Positions 22,279-34,996 of a DNA stretch of 64,000 nucleotides are shown here, one piece after another (the first letter of the stretch is position 1; every line of letters starts with the position of its first letter). The stretch comes from Orychophragmus violaceus (lineage: Eukaryota; Streptophyta; Magnoliopsida; Brassicales; Brassicaceae), in contig CM058234.1 of assembly GCA_030180135.1 (NCBI GenBank), positions 806,001-870,000 on the forward strand, in the 5' to 3' direction. Below the pieces are notes generated by a model. The model saw nothing but the letters and a program-made list of their open reading frames with translations, was not told the DNA's origin and searched no databases. The position numbers and the translations under genes are program-made.

Positions 22279-25063
22279 TTAATCCATACTTTCTTCATTC
22301 TCTAACGACGAACAACTCTTAAACTTCCTTGTCATTTTCTTAACCTCATCCCTCGAATATATAAATATCTTCTTCGCCATCTTGCAAAACTCACTGCACA
22401 ACAAAACAAAACCATTCAGATCGAAGTTTTAAACCAGATCCGGTTTAGTTGAACCGGGAATTGCTTACTATATTACTATTGTGATAGTTACTTACTTCCA
22501 TGGATCATCTCCAGCAAGCATCATGTCTCCTTCATCATCTGTGAAGACAACAATCCATTTGTCTCGAGGAAGAAGTTGTCCTTGAATCTCAAACATCTCT
22601 TCAAGCTCTTTAATCAGTTCATCATATGATTTCAACAGTGTTAAATCAACCGCACGACCAACAGCTATCCCTTGCATTTGCACCTTATCAAAGAAGACCA
22701 CAGTTCAGAACTTTGTTATAATGTATCAGAGTTTTAAAAGTGATAAAAGATGATTACTTTGGTTCGAGTTCTTGATGTTTGTTGCTTCTTTGGCTCATTG
22801 GCTGGGGTTGGAGTGATGGGTTCTTGACATTTGGGAGCTTCAGAAGTATCTTTAGGTTGCTTGTCTGGAGGAGTTGGAGCAGGAGGTTTGCTTGTGAGAT
22901 CAAATCCAAACAACCTATAGCAAGAACTCGCGGGGGCAGGAGGAGCCTCAGCAGCTTTGAAGCTGTTGTTTGTGGCGAATCCACCTGCATTGGTGGGATC
23001 TTGGCTCTGAGGGAAGCCGTACAAGAAAGTAGATGGAGCTGGAGTCAAAACCGATGATTCGATGGCTCTTGACCGCTTGCATTTCGGTTGTGATTGTTGA
23101 GCAGGCGTTGAAACTGGGGAAGATGGCAAGAAAGGCTCAATCTCCCATGGTGAGACTCTGTCTGGTCTCTGAACTGTTGTTGGCTCGTCCCATTGGACCT
23201 ACAAAGAGGAAGAAAGAATGTCATATGAAGACGCATAATAAGTAAAACTGAAAGAACATTGAATGGTTAACTGAACCTGCAATGATCTCCATTTAGAAGC
23301 TTGCCATTGTGAAGAAAGATCTCCAACTCCCACAATTGTACCAGTAAATCTAAAGAAACTCAAACATTCAGAATCAAGAACACTGAGTTTTAATGAACAG
23401 AAGCACACACAAAAAAATGAAATCTTACATTCTCTCAGGAGACTCTTCTCCTTCAAATCTCATTCTGAATCTTGTACCAAGAGAAAATCCATGCTTCATA
23501 GCTTCCATATACTTGTTCACTCCAACTATGAATTGGCTTATCCTGAAAAAAACTTAAATCTAAGTCCTAAAACAATCTCTACAGAGTATCATATACCCAA
23601 CATTATATGTACCTAGGCTTGTAAAACACAAGAAACAATGTTTTGGTTACTACAGCATGAGAAGCTGTAGCAAGGACTCCCAAATGCATGCTCTGACTCG
23701 AGATAACCGAAGTAGGCATCGTGCTCTGATGCCGAGCTAAACGTCTCACTCCAACTCTCAAGTCTCCATTCTCACCCCTAAAACACACAAAGGTATTTCA
23801 TCAGTTTCATTAGAACTAAAACAAGAACAGTAAAGTTTCAGAAGAAGGAGTAGTAACCTCAAGAACACAAAAGCATCTCCAGCTACAAGTCTTTTCGAGG
23901 ATACAAATGTACTCCAACCAGTCGTAAGTAAATGTCTCCTAGGTTGTCCTAAACCAAAAAACAACTCTCATGTCTCATTTAATCCAAAACACAGTTACAA
24001 AAACCCAAGGTTGAGTATCAGTTACCTCTGAATATATGCTTAAACCTCCATTCAAACCCATGAAGATCTCTAGTCACAAGCTCTTGAGTAGGAGTAGCTT
24101 GCGCCATGTCCTAAAAAGTGTTCAATGGAGTGAGAATCATACCAAATTTCTTACACTAAGAAGACTTTTACAAGAAATGATTACCAAGGCAGGCAAGCAT
24201 TCAGTAGCGTGTTTACGAAGAACAGAGAATCCACCATGAGTGCTTGTATCTGAAGCTGTTAGAATCTTAACAAACGAATGGAACATTTGTTTTGTTGGTT
24301 CAACAACAGGTAGATCAAGACTTGTCGGTTCACTTTGCTGCAAAATAATCACTTCTATCAATCACAAGAAAGAAAAAAAAAAAGTCTTTTTTTTTGTGTG
24401 CTCAAACTCATTTAGAACTTACATATTCCTCTGGTTGTAATGTGATCTGAGCGTAAACTTCATCTGTTTCATGCTCAGCCTACACATCCAAAACATGTTA
24501 AAACAGATTCAGGGGCCAAACAAGAGTTATGATCTCAAGTTTTTACCTTTAACATCACATCAAGAACTCGACAAAGTATCTTTGGAGGAAGTTTAAAGTC
24601 AGGTATTTCTTCTGATTCAATTCCTTGATTAGTTGAAGCCACAAGCTGCAAAAAACCCAGAAGATCAAAAACCCAGAGAATGAGGAAACAAAGAGTTTAA
24701 TTTTGGTACATACTTGTTCCATGTGACCTTGTGGGAAGTAGAAAACTCTCTCTCCAGCAAGAGGAACCTCCACTAATGGACCTGCACAAGCTTTCCATAG
24801 CTCTGTGTATAGCTGATCTTGATAAGACCCTAAAATCAAACAAACAAACAAAATCTCTTAACTGTCACATTTCAGAAGCAACAACACAAGAAATAAAAAT
24901 GTAAACTTTAAGCTATATGAGAAGAGAGATAAAGTGGGTTTTTTTTTTGTTTCTCGGGAAAATGAAGCAAAAATTGAAACTTTTGATCAAACAGAGTAAA
25001 GTCTTTGCCTTTTTACTTACTTGACAAAGAACTTCTGAAATCATCACCATCTACAGTCGCCAT
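22279..25063 (-). CDS. ARF18: Auxin response factor, ARF18 orthologue
   Basis: Thirteen exons, all with GT-AG borders and consistent phase: 25021-25063, 24714-24829, 24547-24645, 24423-24479, 24185-24337, 24026-24110, 23858-23948, 23613-23777, 23429-23542, 23277-23349, 22758-23198, 22496-22683, 22279-22393. The product is 579 aa. Order: N-terminal dimerisation arm ([17 protein letters not shown]), B3 DNA-binding domain (~123-225, with [11 protein letters not shown] and [13 protein letters not shown]), ARF domain (~250-345), a Pro/Ser-rich middle region with an RLFGF motif, and a C-terminal PB1 domain (from ~480, [22 protein letters not shown]). It binds TGTCTC-type auxin elements in the nucleus; the Pro/Ser-rich middle region suggests a repressor class ARF that pairs with Aux/IAA proteins through PB1. 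The A. thaliana protein, as I recall it, is 602 aa; about 20 residues of the middle region and part of the C-terminus are absent here. Confidence 0.95.
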
Positions 25064-27255
25064 TGAAGAACCCAGATGAGAATCCGATAAGAAGAAGAGG
25101 AGAGAAGATAGTATATAGAGAGAGAAGAAAACCCTTCACGAGCTAAACACTATCTCTTAACCCCATGAAAGAAACACGGGAGAGAGAAGAAAGAAAAGAC
25201 CCATCAAAGGAGGAAATAAAAGCTTAAAACTTTTTTTAACAGGACGGACACCAACAGACGGTTATGTCCGTATTGATTACAGAACGTAATTCAGAGGTAC
25301 TGTTGCTTCACCCACGAAACCGATCCTCTCTCTCTTCATTCTTTTTTTTGTCTTCTCCTCTGCTCTTTAGATTCCGTGTTGTTTTGCTTCAACAATCACA
25401 AACTTCTCGCCGTTTTCCTCCACCCCCTACCTAACCCCGATCTGCTTCCTGTTTTTGAAGAAGTCTTACGGTATCATGCAGAGAGATTCACACTCTCTCT
25501 CTATCTCTCTCTCTATAAATATATATAGACACTTCACTTTATTCGTTTAGATTCTGGAGACCTGTCATTTCCACCCCAGTAACTTCAGTTGAAACTCCAA
25601 TTACTTATCATTCATTTAGTGAAATTTTCTAAAATTGTTTAAAAAATATATTAGTCATGTCACCTCTAAAAAGGAAACTGATTTTTATTTCCTAAATATA
25701 CATTTTTTGGGTATCCAAAGTATAAATTTAAGGAAAATGAAGAGTCACTTACTCTACGTTACATAAATATTACAGGGTCTGTAATCTTAACTACAATATT
25801 AATTATTAAACCGTGGTTAAATTTACATTTTGTAAGAACGTACGGTGCATTTAACAACAGATGGCCAATCTCAGCCGTCCGATAAAGACGACGCTGTAAT
25901 AAATTAATACCCTATATGCCCAAAATGCCCCTAGGTCCTAACTGAGCCCGTTTCCGTTAAGACTTGACGGTGCCGTTACCCAACATCGTCTATTTTTCCT
26001 TATGTCTGGATCGTGGCAGGCAAACGTGTCGGCTTCTGTATTATACCCCGGCCAGATTTTTTTTTTTTCGTTATTATTTTTTTTCTTCCGTTAATAACAC
26101 TGTGGAATGGGTTAATTACACAATGTGCCATTAATTGATGAAATTTTGACTAGGACCCACAGACATGGCCAACACCCACACTCGCACAAGCCACAGCCAT
26201 GACTCTTTATGGGACTAGCGCCTTGAGAAGCGTGCGAGTTATGTTAGCACGTGCCGAGTCAGTTCCGAGTCACGCGCCTGGTTCTTTTACTCACGCGCTT
26301 TGTTATTTACAGCAACTAAAAGTGGAGATTATAATATAAGGGGTAAATATCATCGTAGCAATAAAAATTACTGTAACATAAATACTGTGAAAGGTAAGAG
26401 TGGGAAACACGCGCTTTAAAAAAACGAGAGTGGAGAAAAGCCATGCCGAAGTGTCGGAGGAGAAAGTGGTCCCCAACTGACACGTCAGAGAGAAAAATTG
26501 CCACGCTGTAAGGTCGTATTCAAGACTGACATGTGTCAAATGCTGACTTGTCCTACCACCTTTGCTCAATTACAGAGGAAGAAAACCTGATCTCTCCTAT
26601 AAAGACTGACATGGAGTATTTTACAGCATTTTTTTAAATGTATTTTTCGTCTTAAACTGCATCATTTATAGTATAAACAAAATTAACTCATGACAACTAT
26701 TTTTCATAGTGTTCACCATTTTTTAACTCTCCCAACAAAAGTTACACCACTTATATTTATTTTCTAATATATACTTCTACAATGACTAATTTAGCAAATA
26801 TAGTTTGAAATTTATTAAATTTCGTATACATACAGTTAAGTTCGACAAATAAAGACAGAAGTATGTTGCTACAATAACGTATTTTATTGGGTAGCTCATT
26901 AAGAATATAAGTTGAACTAGTAACAAAAGACTTAAGATCGGAAATCAATTAGCTTGTAACTAATATTCAAAGTTCTAGTAAATAAAAGATGTTCATTTTT
27001 CTTGCAATTATATAAATGTTTATATAGTGTTTAAGTTTAAGAAAACATTTTTTCTCTAGTCTGTTTATGAAAACCTCTTTATTTTCTGGAATCTTTCTTC
27101 GCTTTCAGAGATGGTCATGACCATTTTTTCTTTACGGGGATTGTTGTGATCTTTTTATCTTTCTTCTTCGGTTTTGAAAATCGTAATTATCTATTTCTTT
27201 TACATAGATTATGGTGATCTCTTTAGATTATACATGCTACTAAATGAGTAAATGA
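25064..27255. other. Intergenic region upstream of ARF18
   Basis: No gene found. Bases next to 25063 form the 5' UTR/promoter of ARF18, with CT-rich stretches at 25316-25380 and a CT run followed by TATAAATATATATAG at 25495-25530. The rest (to ~26600) has G/C-richer promoter-like DNA with ACGTG- and ACACG-type motifs but no ORF. Confidence 0.5.
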
Positions 27256-27332
27256 TCATGACTCTTTACTCCATTCTGACCTTGAAAAACGAGTAACGGA
27301 GGCTCATGACTCTTTACTCCATTCTCAGAGGT

Positions 27333-30300
27333 TGATGCTTAGTAATCCGACAAGGCAGAACGTGGAGTTTTAGCTGGAAGCAAACAGGAAGTGGAGATCA
27401 TTGGTTGAGGCGGAAGAGAAGTTCTTTCTCCAAAGATCTCGTGTTCTGTGGTCTACGGATGGAGACTGTGGAACATCTTACTTCCACAAAATCGCAAATG
27501 GAAGAAAAGCCATGAATCATATTCATTTTTTCCTCACGGAGAGTGGTGATAGGATCGAGACTCAAGCAGGGATCCATGCGCATTGTGTTGACTATTTCAA
27601 GAAGCTACTCGCACCTGAAATTGGTCCGCTTATGTTAATCCAAGATGATATGAATGCTTTTCTCTCCTTCTGTTGCTCAGATGCTCAGAGAACCTCCCTA
27701 TCAAAAGACTTTAACCAAGAGGACATTAAGAAAGTTTTCTTCTCCTTACCAAGAAAATAAACCAGCGGGCCAGATGGATACTATGCTGAATTTTACATAG
27801 CCTGCTGGGATTTCATTGAGCCAGAAGTCACACAAGCTGTCTTGGAATTTTTCTCTACGGGTTCGCTACTTGATCAGTGGAATAGCACCACCTTGGTTCT
27901 GATCCCGAAGGTCCCAAATGCTTTCTCAACAGCGGATTTCAGACCTATTAGTTGTCTCAATACAACTTATAAAGTCATAGCGAAACTGCTTGCAAACCGG
28001 CTAAAGGAGCTCATGAATCATGTTATATGTCACTCTCAATCTGCTTTCATCCCCGGAAGATTGCTATCTGAGAATGTGTTGCTGGCTACCGAGATTGTTC
28101 ATGGCTACAACCATAAGAACATCTCATGGAGAGGAATGCTTAAAGTGGACCTCAGCAAGGCTTTTAACTATGTGAGATGGGACTTTATTTTATCGGCTTT
28201 TAAGTCTCTTCACATCTCTGAACGCTTCATCTCTTGGATCGCTCAGTGTATCACCTCGCCATCATTCACTATTTCGGTAAATGGATCAACAGACGGTTTC
28301 TTTAAGAGTACCACGGGCTTAAGACAATGTGACCCTCTTGAAGTAACTTGGAGCCAATTCTACCGTATTCAGAATTCTCGCGAGTTCCAGATAGCCTAGG
28401 ATCTAGTTAATTGAATCAAGGATCTGATCTTTGTTTACCTGGAGATTTGGCAGCGGAATAGGGTCAGATAAACAAGATCTCCAGCGCCTCAGATGTTGCG
28501 CCTCTACTGATAGTCCACACGCACACAAGCTTGAATCCGCCGGGATGCTAGTACCGGTGCTCGGATCTCCTTGGGACTTTTGTTTCTAGAGGTTTCTGTG
28601 TTTTCTCTCTGAGAAAACACTGTGGGCGGCGCACATCAATCAGGTTAGGTCGAATGTACAAAACGCGTTTATATATCGACCTTAAAGTGAAACCGAAACA
28701 TCAGTCTCGGTTTCGCCTTTGTGTCGACCGACACAATTAGTGGTGTCGATCGACACACCTCCTGTATCGACCGACGCACCCAATGGTGTCGATCGATACA
28801 CCTCTTTGAAACTTATATTCGATGTGTATCTAATACACATCGACCAGACCATACGCCAATGATCAATCCCATACGAAGTATTTCCAACTTGCTTAGGTGT
28901 GTGACCCTGTAGGTTCACACGATACTGGAAATGAGTTACAACTCATTTGTCATAAGCGGTTTCTAGCAAAACATTATGATTACCCAGTATCACATGAATT
29001 GTCCGATCTCGACAATACAACTATCTCTAGAGTTCGTACAATGTGATTTCAGGACATAATCCCAACACCTCTTTCACCATACTTGTTTTTCTTAGCAATG
29101 GAAGTCTTCTCGTCTTTGCTAAAACACAGATTTGAAGCGGGCTATATTGCTTACCATCCACAAGAAACTAACTTGAATATCTCTCACTTGATGTTCGCCG
29201 ACGATGTAATGATATTTTTCGATGGAGGGTGTTCCTCGCTACATGGTATTAGTGAAGCTTTGGATGACTTTGCGTCATAGTCAGGTTTGCTCATGAACAA
29301 GAGTAAGACGCAGCTCTTTCATGTTGGCTTGAATCGAATGGAATCCATCTCTATAGACAGGTTTGGTTTCCCAATCGGCTCATTGCCAGTCAGATACCTA
29401 GGACTACCTTTAATGTCAAGGAAGCTGCGATTAAATGAATACGAGCCACTGATCAATTCAATTTCCTCAAGGTTTAGAAGCTGGTCAGCTCGTTCCCTTT
29501 CTTATGCGGGTAGACTTCAGCTGATAAAGTCGGTAATCAATGGGAAAATGGTCTTCTGGCTCACCACTTTTATTCTACCTAAAGGCTGCATTAAGCGCAT
29601 CGAGCCTCTCTGTTCACGATTCCTGTGGTCGGGTAGCATAGATGGAGGTACGCATGCTAAGGTCTCTTGGACAAACATATGTTATCCCAAAAATGAAGGA
29701 GGTTTAGGCTTGAAAATTTTTGGAGTATGGAATAAAGGCCTCTGTATGCGGCTCATCTGGTTTCTCTTCTCAAAACCGTAGTCTCTTTGGGTGAAATGGC
29801 ACAAAGCAAAGCACCTACTTGACAAAAGCTTATGGGCATTATATGAATGTAGCAACGATTCATGGGTTTGGATTTCACTGCTAAGACTGAGAAACTTGGC
29901 AACTAAGTTCTTAAAAGGTGTGATAGGAAATGGACATGTCCTAAGTTTCTGGTATGACGCTTGGACTCCGTTTGGTCCCCTTATCGATTTCCTTGGCCAT
30001 AACGGTCCTAGAGACCAACGGATACCTCTGCCCAGTGTGGTTGTGTTCGCTTGCAATGAAACGAGATGAGTATTGCCTCAACCACGGTATGAGGAGTCGG
30101 TTGCTCTACTTACTCACCTCACAACAGTCCAGATCCCATCTCAGGTATTGAATGCAGATCATTATGAATGGGTTGTTGATGAGTTGGCAGGTCCTTTCTC
30201 GTCTGGAAAAACTTGGAACACCATAAGGCCAAGGGGAGAGATCGTTGAATGGGCGGAAAATGTATGGTTCAAAGGGGCAGTCCCTCGCCAAGCTTTCCAT

Positions 30301-30887
30301 ATGTGGACTGCGCAGCTTGACAGTTTGCCTACTCGCTCACGCTGGCTCAGTGGGACGACTCAATCTCATATTCTTGCTGCCTATGTGGTTCTCAAGAAGA
30401 GACAAGAGACCATGTCTTAATATGCTGTGATTATAGCTCTTGTATCTGGGAGATGCTTTCAGGAAACTGTCTCGCATCAGACCTTTGATCTGCTCATGGC
30501 AAGAGCTCCTATCGTGGATGAAAGCCTCTTCCAAAAAAGCGCCTGCAACATTGCGCAGGATCGCTGCTCAATCAATCCTTTACCACATTTAGAAACAGCG
30601 TAATAATGTCATTCATAACCAGGTCTCGCTATCCCCAGAAGCTATCTTCAAACTTATCGATAGAGATGTCAAGACCACGATCTTCGCAAGGCGGCACCGC
30701 AAAAAAAAAAATAGAAATCTTACGGAATGCTGGCTTTCGTAAAGCCTAGGATAAATTCTCTCCTTTACTCTCATGTTTCTCCTGCTTTCCATTTTTTTTG
30801 CCAAGGGTTCATGCTTTTAGGATAATCGTTCTGTAAATCCAAACTCTTCATTATATATGAAATTAACAGTTTAGCAAAAAAAAAAAA
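27333..30887 (+). mobile_element. 5'-truncated L1-type LINE with decayed reverse transcriptase
   Basis: Endonuclease is missing; coding similarity begins in the linker before RT (EAEEKFFLQRSRVLW) and runs through RT fingers and palm (ADFRPISCLNTTYKVIAK, KVDLSKAFNYVRWDF, FADDVMIFF), the thumb/connection (LPVRYLGLPLMS) and the zf-RVT tail (AVPRQAFHMWTAQLDSLPTR). Stops at 27758-27760, 29278-29280 and 29779-29781 and later frameshifts kill it. The RT is also split by a solo LTR at 28339-29067. It ends with an A-tail at ~30875-30887. No target duplication was found. Confidence 0.92.
28339..29067 (-). mobile_element. Solo LTR, Copia family of 2719-10050, inside the LINE
   Basis: Begins TGAAGTAACTTGG and ends TCCCAACA, i.e. 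an LTR in reverse orientation (729 bp). CCTCT is duplicated at 28334-28338 and 29068-29072; removing the LTR and one CCTCT restores the LINE frame from CDPL to SPYLF. It shares the LTR start (complement of TGTTGGGA..GTCCTGAAATC), the conserved CACACCTAAGCAA segment and two GTCGATCGAC hairpins (about 28721-28756 and 28763-28801). Internal sequence was lost, presumably by LTR-LTR recombination. Confidence 0.93.
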
Positions 30888-30908
30888 TATATACAAACTA
30901 GGTCAGTT

Positions 30909-31216
30909 CAGGGCCGGCTCAACATTTTTATGAGCCCTGGGGCAAAAAAAAAAATTTAGACCCTTAAAAATTATTTTTTAAAAATATTAATTTTTCTGTT
31001 AATATAAGATAATGTTTATAAATTTGGAATGAAAACAAAAATAAACATATAAAAAAAATTGGCCCTTTTCAATCAATTTTTTTTTATATTTTGATTATTT
31101 GATAAAAAAATATGTATATATATAAAAATCGAGACATTTATTATTAAGATATTACGGGACATAAGTTTGGGTCCGGGGCAGTCGCACTTATTTTCTCCCC
31201 TCTTGAGCCGGTACTG
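30909..31216. mobile_element. hAT-like MITE
   Basis: 308 bp with inverted ends CAGGGCCGGCTCAA and (complement) CAGTACCGGCTCAAG. Flanks GGTCAGTT (30901-30908) and AGTCAGCT (31217-31224) form an 8-bp duplication with two mismatches. No coding capacity. Confidence 0.8.
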
Positions 31217-31224
31217 AGTCAGCT

Positions 31225-31849
31225 TATATTTAAGTTAGAGTAAAAGAAAAATGTTAAACCCGCTTCCAACATTTTCTTACCAAACTTAAGCCATTTATGA
31301 TGTGTTTAACACTCAAATACTATATGGTTCTCTAGCTAATTAATAACATAAGCCTACGATATAAGTGTCTTTTGCATCACCAAACACAATTATAATCTTT
31401 ACGCATCGTTGATTAAAATATGTGAACTCTTTACAAAACGAAATTTATTGTATTATTAATTATAATGGCAGTCTACATTCTCTAACTAATTGATAAACAT
31501 GAATCAAATGAGAAAAGACGATTTTATTAATTCTTATAAACAACTTTTTTTAAATAGTGCAGTAATGTTGTACGGACAAATCTTTGCAAAGCGGCGAGGA
31601 GATTTGAAAGAATCGAATTTCATCACTAAATATAAGATTAAAGAGTAAAATATAACAATATTAGAAAGATAAGAATATGAAATTACCACATAAGTTATTC
31701 AAAGGAATTATTCTTAATCTGCATGGGATTTCATGCCATATTACCAATGACTGATTTCAACATTTTAGTTGGATTTTTTTGTTTAAAATTTATCTTAAGC
31801 CAGTGGCTAGTTTAATTAGCTGTGAGGGATATTCTTTCAAGTTGTAAAT
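31225..31849. other. AT-rich intergenic stretch
   Basis: Nothing recognised. Confidence 0.5.
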
Positions 31850-31857
31850 ATTTAAAT

Positions 31858-32210
31858 CAGTGTTCTAAAAAGCGCTATAGGCGGCCGTTTAGGCCTCGAC
31901 TAGACGCTAGGTTTTTGTGAATCGTCTCGATTAATTTTTAGTCCGCCTAAAAAATTATAATATTATAATAATGAATTAATATAATATTATTATTTATAAA
32001 TTATGATAATTCGTATATTATATTATAAATTCTTATGATAATAAATTAAAATAAATTTTATTATTTATAAATCATGATATTTCATACATTTTGTTGTATA
32101 TATTTAATATATTGTTTAATCTTATAAATATTTATGTTATTTAATTACAATTTAAGCTTACGATTAGGTGTTTTAGGCGCTAGGCGTTGGATCACCGTCC
32201 TTGAACACTA
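31858..32210. mobile_element. hAT-like MITE, second family
   Basis: 353 bp; ends CAGTGTTCTAAAAAG and, on the other strand, TAGTGTTCAAGGACG. Sub-terminal GGCGCTAGGCG-type motifs appear at both sides in inverted order. Flanks ATTTAAAT (31850-31857) and ATTTAAAC (32211-32218) form an 8-bp duplication with one mismatch. Confidence 0.8.
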
Positions 32211-32218
32211 ATTTAAAC

Positions 32219-32984
32219 ACAAAAGGTTGGAATAGCTAAATTAAATAAATAGGGTTAGGAATATATGATCATTCAAAGTGAATGTAAACCCATGGATGGG
32301 AATAATTAACGATATATTAGTTGATTAACTTTTTATTAAAATAATTGCTTAGTGGTGTAGTGGAATCCATTACACAACATTTTTTATTTTTGTTTATTCT
32401 TCTTAATTACTGTTGTACTCCCTTGATTATTTGATAATAAAGTTAATCACTTGTTTAGTCATAGTCGCCACTCGCCACGTCGTTAAACAAGAATAAACGA
32501 ATATTCTTTCATTTATATAATCATATATTGATTTAATCAACGATACTTATTTGTTTTATTGCTGAAAAGGGAACAAAAATTATAGAAAATACCATTATGG
32601 TCTTATCTTCTATAAAAAGATTTGAAATACGAAAACAAGGTTATGGCTATTAGTTATGTGCAATAATGTAACTTGTTTAATGTTAAAATGATTGACTGGC
32701 TTAAGTTTGAAATCCAGTCGAGAAAGAAAGATTTGATTCCAGCGTCGAATGTTCAAAAACAATAGTTATATTTACCAAAAAAACTATGTTATATTCGAAT
32801 CGACGCAATAACCAATCGTGTTGCTCTTGTTTTTTTATATATTATCCCTAATTATTCTAGCATTATATAACACATTTATTGTAAATTATTTGGTACATTT
32901 TCACTATTTGACCGTACACCCATCGCTTCCCTGTCTTCCATAGTGTTTTTTTTTCATTTGAAATTACATTTTATTACTAACGAT
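32219..32984. other. AT-rich intergenic stretch
   Basis: Nothing recognised. Confidence 0.5.
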
Positions 32985-34140
32985 GGTGGAATTCGTTTTT
33001 GAGATACAAACCGGCAGAAAACAAAATTTTATTTGAAAACTAAGTTGGTGGAATAACAGAATATCCCCGGAAGAAAAGTCTATAAAGGGTTGCTAGAGCC
33101 CATAATGGGTTACTAAGCCTACAACTATACCAAACATAAATCGGTAAAATCACACTCTAGCAATAACGGATCAAACCTGCACATCTTGACACCCGCGAAG
33201 AAGAGGAAGCGAGATAAATCGTCGTTGTCCACGGCCCACCGAACAATAACATTAGCCGCCTGAAGACTCTTAAAGACATACTCTCAAAACCCAGAACCAG
33301 AAACCTAGACTTCATAACCCGACAAGAAAGAACATCACTAAGTTCCCCTAACACTCTCTCGGATACGGTACTAACACAATTCTATGCGCCCATAAACACC
33401 TAGATAAAAGTTCATAACTAAACTCAAATCTCCACTGAAGCCTAAACAATCCAAGACCTTAAACGAGATCAAAAACAGATTGAAAAGCACTCACCAATAA
33501 AACCAAGACTAATCAAATGATGCAAGCTAAAAAATTAGATTTAAAATATGACTATCGATCTACCGGCCGACCTAGTAGAGGAGATAAAACCACACTTAAA
33601 TTAAACTAAACCAGTACCCAACCTAGGAATCTTTGATCGAACAACAACACAGCCTTTAACCGAATGAACGAACAAGAATCACATAAACCCGAGAGGACTC
33701 ACCACCGCGACAAATACACCAACTCGACAGAAGACGGCTTGCGCAGCACCAACACCAGACGACGATTTGAGAAGCAGCCTCGCCAGAGGAGACCGCAAAG
33801 GAGGATGACGGATGTGGCAGCACAAGATAACTGCGGAGAACGGCCAGAGAAGAAGTGCAGGAGGCGGCGAATCGATCGACAGGGGAGGTCGAGCCAATAT
33901 AAGAAGACCGAAGTTGAGGAAGGAGACTAGCTGGGACAAGATCAATGTACAGACGGAGGCTAAAGGCCATCCATAATGTTTGTATCGATAAAATATACAA
34001 TATCAAAAAATTATAGGGTTTATATATATAAGATACTTTTTGTCAACTTGAAATTTCATTAAACATAGTAAAATCTACAAGATCGACAAAAAAACAAAGT
34101 TTACAAATAAAGTTGGAGGACGACAAAAATCAAAATCCAA
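32985..34140 (-). mobile_element. Noncoding retroposon-like sequence (unclassified)
   Basis: More GC-rich than its surroundings. On the minus strand it reads as a C/T-rich, Ser/Leu-biased sequence without a long ORF and ends in A-rich DNA near 33000. A second minus-strand end with TTAATGAAATTTCAAGTTGAC and a nearby A-rich tract lies at 34040-34065. This resembles LINE-derived or Sadhu-type noncoding retroposons of crucifers, but I cannot confirm the family. ORFs at 33656-34006 overlap on both strands and are not credible genes. Confidence 0.35.
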
Positions 34141-34778
34141 AGGAGAGAAATGCAAACATAAAAATATAAGCCCAAAAAACCAATATAATCAAAACAATGC
34201 TAAACAAGGATTACTGGAAATTTGTGGTTCTAGAAATCACGGATAATTAGAACAACGGACATAACAAAAGACGCGGATAACCGATAATCAACCAAATAAT
34301 AAACCAGAAACTTATTTATATACATATTGCATTCTTTTGCTTTTGGGTGGAGCCTAAGGAAGAGCAATTTAGGGGTAATTTGTTTTAATAACCCGTAGCA
34401 TAGGTCTTGTTAGACAATAAACAAATAGAAAATAACTATTATTATTATTCCGCACTCATGTTGTATCTCTATTAATATGATTTCCAAGTATCTTCATTGA
34501 TATATATATAAGTAGTCTAATTTTGTGTTTAAATAATTCACTGAAAGATATACCAAAAACATGAAAATGACTCTTCCCTTCTCTCAAAGGGCAAGGGGTC
34601 TCAAACCTCTAAGCTATTTAACCATTAAGAATAACTCGGATTTAGTATATTATCTCTATTGTCAATAATTTGAGTATCATAATTGGCAAGACATACATAT
34701 AAAAATACTGACAGTTAATGACCGTGTCATTATAATTCAAATAATCAAACGGAGTTAATTAGCACGTATATGTATGGC

Positions 34779-34996
34779 CATGTTCGTTTTGTAGTTGTTA
34801 GCGATAACGATTCCAAATTAGCGATTAGCGACTTAAAATCGATCGCTAATTTTAACGATGTCGTGCAGCGATTTTTTTTTAATAAAAATTAACGACAGTC
34901 ACAACGATTCCAAAACGAACAAAACAACGATTGTCGCAACGATTGTTGCAGTCGTTATTGTTATCGCTAGTCGCTAACAACTACGAAACGAACATA
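34779..34996. mobile_element. MITE with ~25-bp inverted ends
   Basis: The left end CATGTTCGTTTTGTAGTTGT and the right end (complement) TATGTTCGTTTCGTAGTTGT are followed by TAGCGA on both arms; internal sequence is rich in GCGAT/CGATT motifs. No clear target duplication. Confidence 0.7.

Noticed and set aside
28682..28918. Overlapping 63-78-aa frames on both strands
   Set aside because: They fall within the solo LTR and reflect its palindromic CG-rich motifs.
27256..30908. Target-site duplication for the LINE at 27333
   Set aside because: No matching sequence was found after the A-tail.
33656..34006. 88-116-aa frames on both strands
   Set aside because: Mutually overlapping, compositionally biased and without a domain; the region looks like noncoding retroposon DNA.
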